Assembly (NCBI GenBank): GCA_032871835.1
Contig: CM065295.1
Span: 38,996,360 to 39,060,359, forward strand
Reading direction: 5' to 3'
Source: Dipteronia dyeriana
Taxonomy: Eukaryota > Streptophyta > Magnoliopsida > Sapindales > Sapindaceae
DNA length: 64,000 nucleotides
Both the position numbers and the translations under genes were made by a program. The notes below the pieces were generated by a model. That model saw only the letters and a list, made by a program, of their open reading frames with translations. It made no database searches and was not told the DNA's origin. Below, piece after piece: positions 32,240 through 44,427 of this stretch (within the stretch, counting starts at the first letter, position 1; every line of letters starts with the position of its first letter).

Positions 32240-33294
32240 ATTTTTTGATCTCAAAACTAACCTGTCATGTGTGTTGCAGTTTAATTGTCCAAGTGGATGT
32301 GGATGAGGATGTAGATGTGAGTGTGAATGTAAATGTGTTAGTTGTGTTAGTTGTAATTTTTGTGTTTAAGCAGGAGACTAAATAAAGATTTGTGTGGTCA
32401 TTAATTCATTTTCAATAAAAAGTTCCACAAATTCTATAATTCTCTTTCATCTAAAACTCTATTTCTAAAACTCGCTGTCTCCTCAAGCATCTGCACCACC
32501 TCCAACAGGTTTTGTTGCCGCAGCAGCACCGTCAGCGGGAGAGAAGAAGATGAAGTTTGATTTGGGGTATTCATAATTTCTTAAATTTTGGGGGTTATTT
32601 TATAGTTATTTGGTAACTCTATAATTATTGCTACCTAAGGGGTTCTTATGGGTTTTTTTTACGTGTAAAAAGACAGTGTTACCCCTAGACCTAGGGGGTG
32701 AGCAAAGTTCGGTTTAGTTCGGTTTATATCAAAAGATATGCAAACCGAACTGAACTGATTTTTTTGGTTTGGTTCAGTTCATTTCAATTTTGGGCCTAAC
32801 CGGCCTAATAGTCTTTTTAATATGTTTTTGAATTTAATGGGATGTTGGATACTAATTTTGGACCAAAGTTTCATTAATAACATAAATTGGTTTCATACTA
32901 ATTTGGGGCCAAAGAATCAATTAAGCCATTTTTTTAGTGGAAATTGTTAAACTTAGCCACATATAACATAGAAAATTCATTTTTAACCACAAACAAAAAT
33001 TTATTCATTAATTACCACTTTTTTGAGAAATTACTTGAATGCCCTCGTATAAAAAACCATCCCCAAACACACACACTCTCTCTTTTTTTCTTTTTTTCTT
33101 TTTCTTTCTCTCTCCTCTTCTCTCTCTCTCCCCGGTCTCTCCCTCTCCCAGCCGGTGTTGTGCCGATGAATCGTCGCCGACCTTCTCTCTCTCACACTGA
33201 ACCTCTCTTTCTCTTTCCTGTACCTCTATCTCATATCTTTCTGTCTCTCCTCTCCTCTCCTCTCTCTCAAGCGACATCGTCGGCTTGCCGGAGT
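32240..33294. other. RBOH 3' flank and CT-rich DNA
   Basis: Poly(A)-signal-like AATAAA occurs at 32,381-32,386 and another at about 32,413, suitable for the RBOH transcript. Near 32,692 a GGGGGTGAGCAAAGTTCGG start with TTCGGTTT words resembles a hAT MITE end, without a partner. From 33,060 a CT-rich tract of about 230 bp follows, similar to a plant 5' leader. No ORF I can support. Confidence 0.5.
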
Positions 33295-35571
33295 CACTAC
33301 AAGAAAAAGGGCCTTCTCCGAGAGCCAAAAGTCATCAAAAAAAGTTAAAATATCCTAAAAAGTTCTCAATTCCGAAGGGTAAAGGACGTCGGTCTTTATC
33401 GAAAATAGTATCGTGGGAAATAACCTTATTCTGACAATTCCTCGAAAATAAAATTATTTTCGAGGGAAAAAATCATTGAAGATGGAGGAAAGAGGTTGAT
33501 AGAAATGTTACAAAAATTGGATCAGGAGAACATTTTCAATAACCTTTGCCCTCGAAAATAATAAATGTCATGGTAAAAAAAAATCGACAACTATTATAGT
33601 CTTTATTATCGATGAATGAGATGATCAAAAATAAAAGATCGCGGAGGAATGATTTTGGATCGGAAATACTTTATTTTTTCTTGTTGAATACAACTCTATC
33701 AAAATGTTTTTGTTTATTACCATAAAAAAAGGCTCAAATTATAATTTATATATACTAATTACAATGTACATAAAAATGAACTAGAATATCAAAACGAAAT
33801 AAATAAATAGACATCTACAAATATTTATGAATGAATATAATTGAAGTATAATATAAATTAAGAGTGAATTGAAATACATAGTCTCAAAACTGTCAACATA
33901 TAACATAAGAATACACGCTAATAATTTGTTATCATCTCTCATTCTCTTGCCTTTGAATTTGTTGTTGTAGTAGGTTATTGTGTGTCCAATTTTTACTGCA
34001 AAGGAATAAATAAATAAATAAATAAATGTTTCCAATAAATAAATATATACATATATAGCATTATCATTTAATTGAAACTATAAAAGTTATCAAAAAATAT
34101 AATTGAAAATATAAATATTTTAAACCAATAAACATAAGAAAACATAAATGAATTTACATGGTGTTTTTCACTAGGCCAACCTCCATCCTCCATTGTATGA
34201 AAATTTTGAAACTCAGTACCATAATAAATATAAAACCCCTACAACAGTAAAAAGAATTGTTAAAAAAAAACCAACAAGAATGTGAAAAAAATTACATGTA
34301 TATCTATTTAATTCTACTTCACAATTAAACTATATTCGAATACAATATTTATAATTTATAAAAAAAATTATCCCCTTTGGAAATATTAATCTTATAAACA
34401 AATCCAAAATCCAAGTTATTCGTAGGCATTTTATTGAACATGATAAATGCAATCACTATATCATCATAGAAAACATATAGCAAAACAAAGAGTGCCAAAT
34501 AATGAAAATTAATCAAGAAACATTAACACTCAAATAATAAACCAACATAATAAAAAATATTTTCTCATAAAGTTCTTGCAATTGTTATTATAAAAGACTT
34601 ACCAAATGAGTGATCTGTATCATAAGAGTCTTCAATAAAAAAAAAATGGTTCTACTAAGAGATTTAGTTGTAGGTTTTAGAGAAATTACAACAGATTGGA
34701 AGAATGAGGAGTCAATAATTATGGTTAGAGTAAAAAGAGAGTAAGAACCCTAAAGATTAACAAAATAAAACTGGATAAGAACATGGTAGGAGATAGGCAG
34801 CTTGGTGGAGATAAGTAGGGTTAGGGAAAAATTAAAATAGGAAAAGAAAAGTGGAGAAAGAAAAAAAAATGGTAAACAAAAATAATTTACAAGAGAGAGA
34901 CTCGGCTAGGTTAATAGGATTAAAAGAAAAAAAATGGAAATAAGTAAAAAGTGGAGTAAAAGTGTTAAGTGGGAATTGAAAATTATAGGAAAGAAAATAT
35001 ATCAGCTAAAATAAAAGGAATAAGTATATAAAATTGTGAATATAAATAATAGGAAAAAAAGTAATATATTGAATAGAATATATATAATGCCAAGTTTATC
35101 AAAATAATTAAAATTTAACATGATAATAGTATATTTCATTTTAACTTTTTATCTCATCATTTAAAACATAACAATTCAAAATTTTATGCATTAACAATAA
35201 TTGTCTTGCATAATACAATGAATCATACCCATATAATATTGTATTTTCAAGCACTAGGTACTTATGGTCGGAAAAATCTATTGTATTTTCGAGAGGTAGG
35301 TACCGGTGGTCGAAAAAATCTATTGTATTTCTGAGGGGTAGGTATACACGGTCGGAAATAGTATTGGTGTCTAAACTTGGTGTCATTTTCACAATATTTT
35401 TTACGAATTTCGTTATTATTTGTGAGGGCATTTTTGTTGTCGAAAATGATATCCAATATTTTTATCATTTTTTGATGACATGATTTTTACGGTTAGAAAA
35501 ACAACCATTTTTTACTAAATTTTGGCTCAGTCGAAAATGTTTGGTCGGAAAAGACCATTTTTCTTGTAGTG
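33295..35571 (+). mobile_element. non-autonomous CACTA (En/Spm) element, 2,277 bp
   Basis: The left end reads CACTACAAGAAAAA followed by GGGCCTTCTCCG. The right end, in reverse complement, reads CACTACAAGAAAAA followed by TGGTCTTTTCCG. AGT is duplicated on both sides (33,292-33,294 and 35,572-35,574), the 3-bp duplication expected of CACTA elements. Subterminal repeats are present: GGTCGG/GGTCGA units around 35,262-35,352 and TCGAAAATA-type units near both ends. The interior is AT-rich with no transposase ORF, so it must rely on an enzyme from elsewhere. Confidence 0.93.
35238..35362. repeat. ~42-bp tandem repeat in the CACTA subterminal region
   Basis: Three units start TTGTATTTTC (35,238; 35,281; 35,322 as TTGTATTTCT) and end GGTCGGAAAA or GGTCGAAAAA plus TCTA. 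The arrangement is typical of subterminal binding-site repeats. Confidence 0.85.
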
Positions 35572-36092
35572 AGTGTCGGTGTTCCGTTGCCTGGGCTTCA
35601 CGACCGTCCAACATTGTTGTCGAGCTCCCCTTTGCTGGTGATTTGATTAGCAGAAAAAATGGGAACAAAATGAAAAATCTAGAAACCTAGAACATTTCAA
35701 TTTAGTCAAAATTTCAAGTTTCAACATTTTAATTTAGTCAAGATTTCAAGTTTCAAGACAAAACGAAAAACCTAGAAACCCAGAACATTTCAAGTTTTAA
35801 CATTTCAATTTAGTCAAGATTTCAAGTTTCAACATTCTAATTTAGTTAAGATTTCAAAATATAAGATTTCATGTTTTTGGGCAAGATTTCAAGTTTCAAG
35901 TGTTTAGTCGTGATTTTAAGTTTGGTTTCAGATTTTAGTCGTGGTTTCAAATTTGCTTCCAATTTTTAAGAAAAAATCAAATTCATAGGTACTTTTGTAA
36001 TTTATAGACATACACTGATTTTTTTAAAAAAAGTGGTTATTAACGAATAAAATTTCAAAAGTTGTTATAAACGAAAGTTTAATGTTTCCCGG

Positions 36093-38147
36093 AATTATTT
36101 TTGGTTTTCTCTCATTTTTTTAATCGTACTACAATTAAATTATTTACTAAATTAATTAAATTAAAGATTGTTAAATGAAATAACCGGAGGTTCCAGCAAA
36201 AGTGAAATTTAGGGTGGCAGATGGCAGGCAAAGAGCAATGCTCTCTCACTTATAAAATATGGGTGATGTTATTGATATTCATCAAACTTTTTTTTTGACG
36301 CGACACCCATAAAATTTATCAGTACACCCATATTTTATTCAAAAAATTATTATAAAAATATTTCAATAGAAATTTATAAATAAGAATAAATTATTTTAAT
36401 TAAAATTAAACAAATACTATATACACTCATATCTTTAACTATATTTCTTTATTAAAAAAAAACTTACCTTTTAAAAAAAAAAAATTCTTATGATAAATCA
36501 TAATATTTATGATAAACACTATTTAAACTATAATTTTATTTCAAATATCAAACGTTCTCATCATCAAATGATTATTATATTATTTCTTTCTTTCTTTTAT
36601 GTATATTTATGAATTCTATCAATAACACTACAAGAAGATTATTCTTTTGCAATACTATTGAGATGCCACCAAATCTTTACTCTATCTCGTCAAAGAAATT
36701 TAATGATATAAATGCAAGTGTCACCACCTCGTCATCTTAATCATGTCATTGATTAGTATAGTTGACATTTTGTGATCTTTGTTTTCAAAAACTACTTTTT
36801 GTTACACAAGTATAGTGTAACTATAAATGTCAACGGAATTTAGTTTGTTACCAAAACAACAAAACAACATTTTTAGCTATATTTGAAATACATCAGGTAA
36901 AGTAAAATTATTTAATAAATATTTCTAATTTTATTATTAACATTTATGTATAATATATATATATATATATATATAGTCATTTTTTTCTCGGTGCGTACTA
37001 ATATAACTACCATCAGTGGGTTGCATATGAACAACTGATTATGAAGTAGCTTTGATAAATACATGCACTTTGAGTCCAAATATGTAAATCTAATGATCAA
37101 TAACCAACGCACTGATGAATTTATATCAGTGCACACTTATTTGAAAATTTCTCTCTCGCTCTCTCTATATATATATGATCTTTAGTGACATTATCATTAT
37201 ACATTTAACGACACAGTAAATGAGTTACTAAATGTAAAATTTATTAATATTAATATGCTTTAATTGATAATTATTTAATTCCTTTTCTTTTAATTATTAT
37301 TATTATTATTGAGTTGAATACAAGTTCTCAATAAACAAGGAATTCATATCTTAAAAAACAGAAGCAAAATATACAGTAAGTATTCCAAATAACCCATTAT
37401 ACCAATAAGAAGATGTACATTTTAAGGTATAATTCAAAAATACAGATTTCATCAAATACAAAGAAAAATAATGAGAAAATCATCCGATTGAATTTCAACA
37501 TTCGACAATCTTTACCTGCATATAGATACAAAAGAAATATAAGAATGTTAGTAAAATGGATAAACAAATTTGGTATAAGAACAACAATCAATATAACATA
37601 ATTTTTTTTTATCTTTTGATATCGCTTACTTTCTTGTTTACATACCGTATATTATAAAATGATAATCATAAAAGTGAAAAAATCAAAACAAATCAATTTA
37701 ACCCGTTCAATTCTAAGAAATTAATACTTACAAATGACAATAAGACTAATCACAAATATCTGTATTAAATTGAAGATAATAAGGGACCGTTTGGTAATGT
37801 TTTTGTTTTCCGGTTTTTATTTTCTTGTAATCCAATGTTTCCAAAAAATTGATTTTTGGATTTTTGGGAATCGGATAATACGTTTGGTAGGCATCGTTGA
37901 AAATGATATTCGGAGAATCAAAACATACAAAACGTGTCTGGTAGAATATTTTCAAAACAATTTTCAAAGTTTGTTTTGTTATGCATCAAAAATTGAGTAC
38001 ACTTGATTGAACCAAACCAAACCCACTTCATTTAAATCCAAACCAACCTAACTACAATCATCAAACCACAAAAAAGAAATTGTCGGTCTCCCAAAATAAA
38101 AATAAAAAATTGTAACAAGCCCATCTCTCTTTTTGAAGACTAGAATT
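36093..38147. other. AT-rich DNA, no gene seen
   Basis: Poly-A and poly-T tracts, (TA)n at about 36,953-36,975, and a GGGACCGTTTGGTAATG MITE-like start near 37,783 with no partner end. Short ORFs here have no coding character. Confidence 0.45.
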
Positions 38148-39047
38148 TGTTGGAAAAATTATGATAAACTTGCGGTTTGAGAGAGATATTTGTGTATAAT
38201 CGGTTTCATGAAAATGAAATACCAATGTATATTTGAATTCTCCTTCGTGAGAGCTTCGAATTGATATACTCAAACTCACAAATCGATTAATGGGTGAATG
38301 AGAAATTGAGTCTCAAAGTGAGCTCCTTGTGTAAAGGAAAAAGAGCATCCCACATTGGTTGGGTAAAGAACTTATATGTAGTATATAAGTAAGTATGTGA
38401 TAGTAGCTTGCCAACATGTGTGGCATAGAGGCTCTCTCTCTCGCGCGTAGTGGGGTGCGAATCAAGGACCTCGAACCTCCGATTGCACGACTCGTGTGTG
38501 GACACGATCTGCGTACGTGAGAGCACCATCGAATTAATTATTTTCCATGAGTCAAATGTTTTAAATGAATGATAAGGAAGAATGGTAATTTCCATTTTGA
38601 TTAAGGAAATATCAAAGTCATTGATCAACCAAGGATAAATCTTTTATAAGATTATTCTTTAATTAACTTTCCTTATCATTTAAAACGTAGTAATTAAGCA
38701 ATTTCCAATTCAATCTCTTTGACTTCAGTTACATAAGAAACCCTACACTTCTAGAAGTATGTATTATTGTAATCACGAAATAAAGAGTTCATTCCTTCTC
38801 TCTTTTCTATTTTCTTCAACTTCTGTACTTAGTAAGTTCGAACCTAATTTGAGTACGCTGAAAGTGGTTGTGCTTCGCACTCCCACTGTTGAATCGTTAT
38901 ATCCTGGGAGACAATCGCTATACACATACGGTATTATATACGGTGAAATTGTCTTAAGTACACGGGCCTTGATTCCCTAACCTTTGTTTTTTGTTTGTTA
39001 TTTTTTATGGATTTGAACCAGATTGTTTTTACGTATTATAAACAACA
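38148..39047 (+). mobile_element. solo LTR, 900 bp, with GAATT duplication
   Basis: Begins TGTTGGAAAAATTATG and ends TATAAACAACA. GAATT stands directly before (38,143-38,147) and after (39,048-39,052). It contains CCCACATTGGTTGGG (about 38,350), a TATATAAG box (about 38,382) and an AATAAA signal (about 38,781) in the order expected for U3-R. No internal domain follows. It is a solo LTR, probably copia-like, formed by recombination between the LTRs of a full element. Confidence 0.88.
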
Positions 39048-39644
39048 GAATTCATTGGTGCCAGCTCAAAAGCAAAATAATGAGCAAAATAAAGAAGAAG
39101 AAGAAGAAGAAGAAGTAAAGAAGTAAAGAAGCAGATCTACGCCGCCACTAAAGCAAGATGAAGAGGAAAAAGCAAAGAAACAAATCTTCGCCAGCCATAA
39201 GAAAGCCTGGAAGTCTGAGGAAAGACATCTTCTTCAGCAGATCAATGCCGCAACCAAAGGATCTGGAGCTGCACGGTGACGGTATCGGTGGTTTGAAGAA
39301 ACAAACCCATCTCTCTCTTTGTTGAATGATGTTTAAAGATGATGGTTTCGATATGGGTTTTGGTGATGGTGTGGGCAGTGACGGTGCTGGGTTCAACGAC
39401 GGCAGGGATGGTACCAGCGGCGGGGGATAGTGGCAGTGCTGGGTTCTTCATGAAGATCTGTGAAGATCCAAGAGATGGATCTGGTATGGATCCAGATTTC
39501 ATCTCGACAAGATTCTTATTTTACTTAATTTTTTTTTGGCTTTTGGATTTATACTTTTAATTCTTAATTTTTTTTTTTTGGTATAGATCCATTAAGATCC
39601 AAGAGATGGATTTGGTTACTCCTAAATTTTATTGTAAAAAATAA
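39048..39644. other. low-complexity DNA, no gene seen
   Basis: Contains (GAA)n at about 39,098-39,120. GATCCAAGAGATGGAT occurs at about 39,464 and 39,594. Small overlapping ORFs near 39,240-39,560 have no recognisable motif. Confidence 0.45.
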
Positions 39645-40102
39645 AGATTATTATTTAGCCTTTATGTTTTTTTTTGAAATGTCTATTTTTTACTCATTTA
39701 TCCTTTTTTCATCGAATTGGACTCTATGTTTTTAAAAACCACTCAAGTTGATCCTTCTCGTCAGAATTTTGATGGTCAACCGTCGTAGAAAATACAAATT
39801 GATATTTATTTAAAAATAAAAATAAAATAAATGAAAAACTTATATTTTCATAATTTTATTTATAATTATATATTAATTTAAAAAAAATGAAAAAAGGGAA
39901 AGAAATTTAATTTGATATATTGAATTTTGAATGAATTATCACAATTCATTAGCTCAATCTAATAATTGTTGATAACATCAAATATTCACAATTAAAATTC
40001 ATTTCCAGAATTAAAATGTCAAATTAAAATTCCTTTACAAATAAAGTGTTAATTTATTTTTTAAAAATATAAATTATATAGTCATATGTTCAACATTCAA
40101 CC

Positions 40103-40535
40103 TAGAGGTGTCAACGGTTCGGTTCCGGTTTCGTGGAATGGCCTAACGTAACCGTAATCAGAGTGGGGCGGTTTTGGACGGTTACGTAACCGTCAAGTTT
40201 GGTGGTTACAGTTTAGTTTCAGTTAGTGAAACCGAACGGTTCAGTTCGATTTCGGGCCAGTTTCAGTTTCAGTTTCATCAGGTTTTTTTTTTCAAACCAA
40301 TTGCCACGTGTCACAATACTATTGGTTAAAAATTTATTTTGCATAAAATATATCAAAACTGGTGGTTTAATCGCCAATTTTGAGGTGGTTTTTGGGGAAG
40401 GATAACTGTAACCGAACTGCCGAGAAACCGGTTTCGTAACCAACGGTTACGATTCGGATTCGGTTTCGGTTACTGTTTTGGAGGGAAGGTTTCTTTTTGG
40501 TTTCGAACGGTTTAACCGAACCGTGGACACCTCTA
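40103..40535. mobile_element. hAT-like MITE, 433 bp
   Basis: The left end TAGAGGTGTCAACGGTTCGG is matched in reverse complement by the right end (TAGAGGTGTCCACGGTTCGG). The flanks ATTCAACC (40,095-40,102) and ATTCAACT (40,536-40,543) form an 8-bp duplication with one mismatch, the length used by hAT transposases. The interior is rich in GGTTCGGTT/AACCGAACC words in both orientations and has no ORF of interest. Confidence 0.85.
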
Positions 40536-40858
40536 ATTCAACTTCCTTCAAAAATTTCCATTATACATCCAGTCTAGAAATTGAAGAAAACAAATCATCT
40601 TAAAAAAAAAAACACACAGATTCAACTGCCCCACACAAAAAATCAGTATCAAAAAAAAAAATGCAAAACAAAAATTGGAACCGTCCTCCCACCATCAATG
40701 AGAACCCAGAAAATCATTTTTCAAAAAAAAAGTGAAAGAAACCTATACAATTGAACTCTTCCACCACCCCACCAAAAACCCATAAAATCATTTTCCTAAA
40801 AAAAAAAAAAACAAGGTGGCCACCAACATCCTCAAATCGTACTGGTACCACCACCACT

Positions 40859-40894
40859 AGCGTCGATCTCCTCTTAGCAGAGGAGATCGACGCT
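40859..40894. repeat. perfect 16-bp palindrome, 4-nt loop
   Basis: AGCGTCGATCTCCTCT, loop TAGC, then AGAGGAGATCGACGCT. Every base of the stem pairs. It overlaps the start of the 119-bp tandem duplication. Confidence 0.95.
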
Positions 40895-41112
40895 CGAATC
40901 CTTGCTGGTAGTAACTAATACCCATTTATAAGAGTGTGATTGAGAGAAAGAGAGTGAGAAAAATGGAAGAGAAAAGAGAGAGTCTATCTCCTTTAGCAGA
41001 GGAGATCGACGCTCGAATCCTTGCTGGTAGTAACTAATAACCATTTATAAGAGTGTGATTGAGAGAAAGAGAGTGAGAAAAGTGGAAGAGAAAAGAGAGA
41101 GTTAATCTCCTC
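40875..41112 (+). repeat. 119-bp tandem duplication
   Basis: TAGCAGAGGAGATCGACGCT starts at 40,875 and 40,994. The two copies differ at only a few bases, so the duplication is recent. A third partial GGAGAT unit follows near 41,113. Confidence 0.93.
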
Positions 41113-41684
41113 TAGGCGGAGATTCAGAGGATATCGACGCTTCTCACCGATATCCAAGTGATGGGAAGAAAGAGGGATGGAGAGAGAGAGAGAGCGATTA
41201 GAGAGAATATATAGAGATAGAAGACTAGGTTCCGTGTAATTGCGAAGAGGAGGGTAGTGTCACCGTGAAGCGAAGAGGAGGTCTTAGTCTCGTTCTGGTT
41301 TGCAACAACAGGGATTCTAATCTACGTATTGTTGGTGGAAATTGGCAAGAAAAAAGGGTTAGGTCATGGGGAAAGAAATTGGTTTGGGTAATTAGGGTAT
41401 TGATTTAATTTTTTTATTAAAATTTATTTTTTCTTTCTATTTATTTGTGTGTTGACACGTGGTATGTCATTGTTTAAAGACAAAAATACCCTCAGAACCG
41501 TTTAACTTGACTAACGGTTGACCGACATAAGGATCGAATTAAGTGGTTTTTAAAACATAGGGTCCAATTCAGTGAAAAATGGATAAATGAGTAAAAAATA
41601 GACATTTCAAAAAAAAAAACATAAGGTCTAAATCAATAATATTCTTTTAAAAAAAGTTTTCTAACTCTTATATATTATTGATAA

Positions 41685-43263
41685 GGGTTATTATGATTTT
41701 AGCCCTCTAGTTATCGTTAATCTGGGTTTGGCCCACTAGTTTTTGGAATTACTAAGCTTAGTCCAGTAGTTCTCTGACAATGCATAGTCAAGTCCTTACC
41801 GTCAAATTTCGTTAGATTTTCTCTGTTAGTTCTACAAGGACATTATGGGAATTTTGACTAAAGCTTCTAGAAACTGGTTTGGAAGAAGGGTAAATCTGAA
41901 ATTTAATAATGTAAAATTTTTAAAAATTAAAAGAATTATATTAAAATAATTAATATTACAAATAATTTAAAAAGACTAATTAAATATAAAATATAAAATA
42001 TAAAATCTCTCTCTATCTCACACTCTCTCTCTCATTCACACATAAATCATCACCAAACCCGAATATTATAACTCCTCTATCTCTCTCTCATGCTTATCAT
42101 CAACATCAAAACCTCCCACCACCCAAACGACGACAACGACGACAACGACGACGGCGACGGCGAAGGCGATGGCAATGACCAGAAGCGATGACGACGACTG
42201 GAAACGACAATGACGATGACTGGAAGCGTAACAACGACGGTGACCAGGTCTCTTCTTCTTCTTTCTTGGCCTCAAGGTAGTTGACATTGGGTGGTTGATG
42301 GTGGTGGTGGTAGTGAGATCGATCGATCGATCGATCAATCGATCTAGAGAGAGATGGGATGAGATCAGAGATTAATGGTGTAGAAAGGGAGATATGTGGT
42401 TTGGGCTGGTTTCTGGAAAAATATTGATGATGATTTAAGCTTGATTTGTTTTTTGGAAGAAAGAGAGATATGCAGAGAATAAGAAGATCAAGCTTGATTT
42501 GGTTTCACGGAAAGAAAATGTAAATTTCATTTTTAACTAAAAAATTCAAGCTTGATTTTGCAATTTGATTTATGTGGTTTTTGTTGTTTATAATTTGGTT
42601 TATTTGAGATTAAGGTTGTTTTGTTGATTAATTGTTATTAGTTTGTGTGATTATTGAGACTGATTAATATTCTGATGGTGTTTGATTGATGATGATAATG
42701 ATGAATTGGGGATTTTGTTTTCATGTTGATATGATTTCTTGAAAAAAAAAATGGTTTTAATTTGGTGGAAGTCCAATAAGGATATTCTGGTGTGTTTGCT
42801 TGATGATGATAAAGATGAATTGGTGATAGGTTTTGTGTTTGATACGATTTTTGGAAAAAAAAATGATGTTGATAATTATGAATTGGGGATGGGTTTTTAT
42901 TTTTAATATGATTTCTGAAAAAATAAATTAGGAATCCATTTTTTGAATTTAAAAAAATGGTGGAGAAATCTATTTGAAATTAATTCATTTAATAATAATT
43001 ATTATAATTAATTTTTTATATTTTTTAATTTTATATATAATTTTAATTTATTTTTGTTTTTATTTTTTATTTAATTTAAATATAAAATTACCATATTACC
43101 CTTCATCAGAAACCTTCATTAAGGGTATTTCGGTCATTGTACCTTCTGACATTGTCAGACCGTTTGTTTTCACAGAAGGACTAAACTTAAACTTAGGAAT
43201 TCTAAAAACTAGTGGACCAAACCCAAATAAATGTAAATTAGAGGGACTAAAATCTTAATATCC
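41685..43263. mobile_element. Mutator-like element, 1,579 bp, 10-bp duplication
   Basis: The 5' end GGGTTATTATGATTTTAGCC and the reverse complement of the 3' end (GGATATTAAGATTTTAGTCC) are inverted repeats that continue, less perfectly, for about 100 bp (shared GGGTTTGG...CCACTAGTTTTT). TTATTGATAA is duplicated at 41,675-41,684 and 43,264-43,273. The interior holds a CT-rich leader-like tract, (ACG)n and (GATC)n simple repeats and three ~100/65-bp repeats around GATGAATTGGGG (42,700-42,930). No transposase. The leader-like interior may be captured gene sequence. Confidence 0.88.
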
Positions 43264-43672
43264 TTATTGATAATGAGAACACGAATACTGAGAACGATAA
43301 ATCGTTGTTCTTAGAGTTCTCAATTTTATGTTCATTAAAAGTGAGAATTGTTCTCAATTTTCCTAATTTTGTTTTTTTTTTTAATCCCACCAAACGAGTT
43401 TTTCCTATTTTTGTGAGTCAAAAAACAAAAAAAAAAATCGCTTTTGAAAATCAAACAAACAACCCATAAAGTACTGTAAATCAACAAACAGAAACCGGTG
43501 ATTAATGAAGAAATTAACATAAATTTGAATAACAATAAATAAATTCATCTCATTGAATTAAATTAATATAAAAAAAATCTCACTTCAAATATAAAAGGAC
43601 TTAGAAATTAACCTGTATACAAAAATAGAAGAAGATACTCATATGAGAATATGAAATTGTAAAACAAACAAG
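43264..43672. other. short AT-rich spacer
   Basis: Holds a CCACCAAACGAG-containing stretch like a MITE edge. No ORF. Confidence 0.4.
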
Positions 43673-44419
43673 ATAACTGTTAACAACCATTTTTGGCTAG
43701 GGTCTAAAGAAGAATTTTTCATCTGCCTGGTACCTGATAAGGCTTACTCGGTAGAATCTAGATCGAGACTGGAACCTAGATACCGGGATACTTGATACCA
43801 TGGACAAAGAAGAAGTCAGCACCACCTCTTATATACTACCAGTTATCAAGCAGAACCGGTACCACGATGCTTCCTACCTGGTGCCTAGGTACCACGGTAC
43901 CTCTTGCCTTGAACCTAGGTACCATGACACATACCCGGTACTCGAGTACCGCAATACCATTTTTGGGGCCCATCTGGGGAACGCCTCCTCCGTCAGGTAA
44001 GAAGAATGGTACCAAGAAGGCACCAACATGGTAAAACAAGCACCACGTAAATATACCGGTATATCAGTGTACCTCGCCTCAATGAATGAAGCCAGTTTTA
44101 TCTCCAACAAGGCAAAAGAGGGGAAAGTTGACTCCATTAATGAAAGATAGTCAACCCTATTAAATGATATAATCAACGCCATTAAGAGAATATTAGTCAA
44201 CTCTTTAATGGCCACCATTAATAATAGAATATTCATCTCCACATACGCCACCTTAATGAGAGAGTCTAAAAAGGAAACAAACACTTTTGCCTCCAAGATA
44301 TCCTCCACAACCGATTATTTGGGGTCAACTAAAACAGAAAATCCTGCCTATCAATGAATGAAGGTCAATCCAATGATTTTCGACTTGCATGCCAAGATTG
44401 AAACCTAATTACACCATGT

Positions 44420-44427
44420 ATAAATAC
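44420..44427 (+). promoter_or_regulatory. TATA box of the Tat-B 5' LTR
   Basis: TATAAATA. The same box is at 51,518-51,525 in the 3' LTR, in an alignable context (CACCATGTATAAATACA). Confidence 0.6.

Larger units (their letters stand above)
32939..36092. mobile_element. possible long-inverted-repeat element around the CACTA
   Basis: Sequence at 32,939-33,050 (GGAAATTGTTAAACTTAGCC, then ATTCATTAATTACCACTTTT) is matched imperfectly in reverse complement at about 35,990-36,092 (AAAGTGGTTATTAACGAATA, then AAGTTTAATGTTTCCC). Long, diverged terminal inverted repeats suggest a Mutator-like element into which the CACTA later inserted. No target duplication was found. Between the CACTA and the right repeat is a series of TTTCAAGTTTCAA units (about 35,690-35,940). 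Confidence 0.45.
39648..41636. mobile_element. long-inverted-repeat (Mutator-like) element
   Basis: The left end (TTTAGCCTTTATG, T run, GAAATGTCTATTTTTTACTC, ATTTATCC) is repeated in reverse complement at the right end (about 41,470-41,636) with the same word order for over 100 bp, including TTGGACTCTATGTTTT. Long terminal repeats and an interior without transposase fit a non-autonomous Mutator-like element. Flanks are similar (AAGATTATT and AATAATATT) but do not give a perfect duplication. The interior holds a hAT-like MITE, a palindrome and a 119-bp tandem duplication. Confidence 0.65.

Noticed and set aside
33008..33348. Paired ORFs in CT-rich sequence
   Set aside because: Low-complexity (CT)n/(GA)n translation without any domain.
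36627..36650. Second CACTA start (CACTACAAGAAG)
   Set aside because: No matching inverted end and no target duplication was found within the next several kilobases.
37783..38010. MITE starting GGGACCGTTTGGTAATG
   Set aside because: Only one end is recognisable; the partner end and target duplication are missing.
42066..42338. 90-codon minus-strand ORF with a Val run
   Set aside because: Arises from (ACG)n/(TGG)n simple repeats inside a Mutator-like element.
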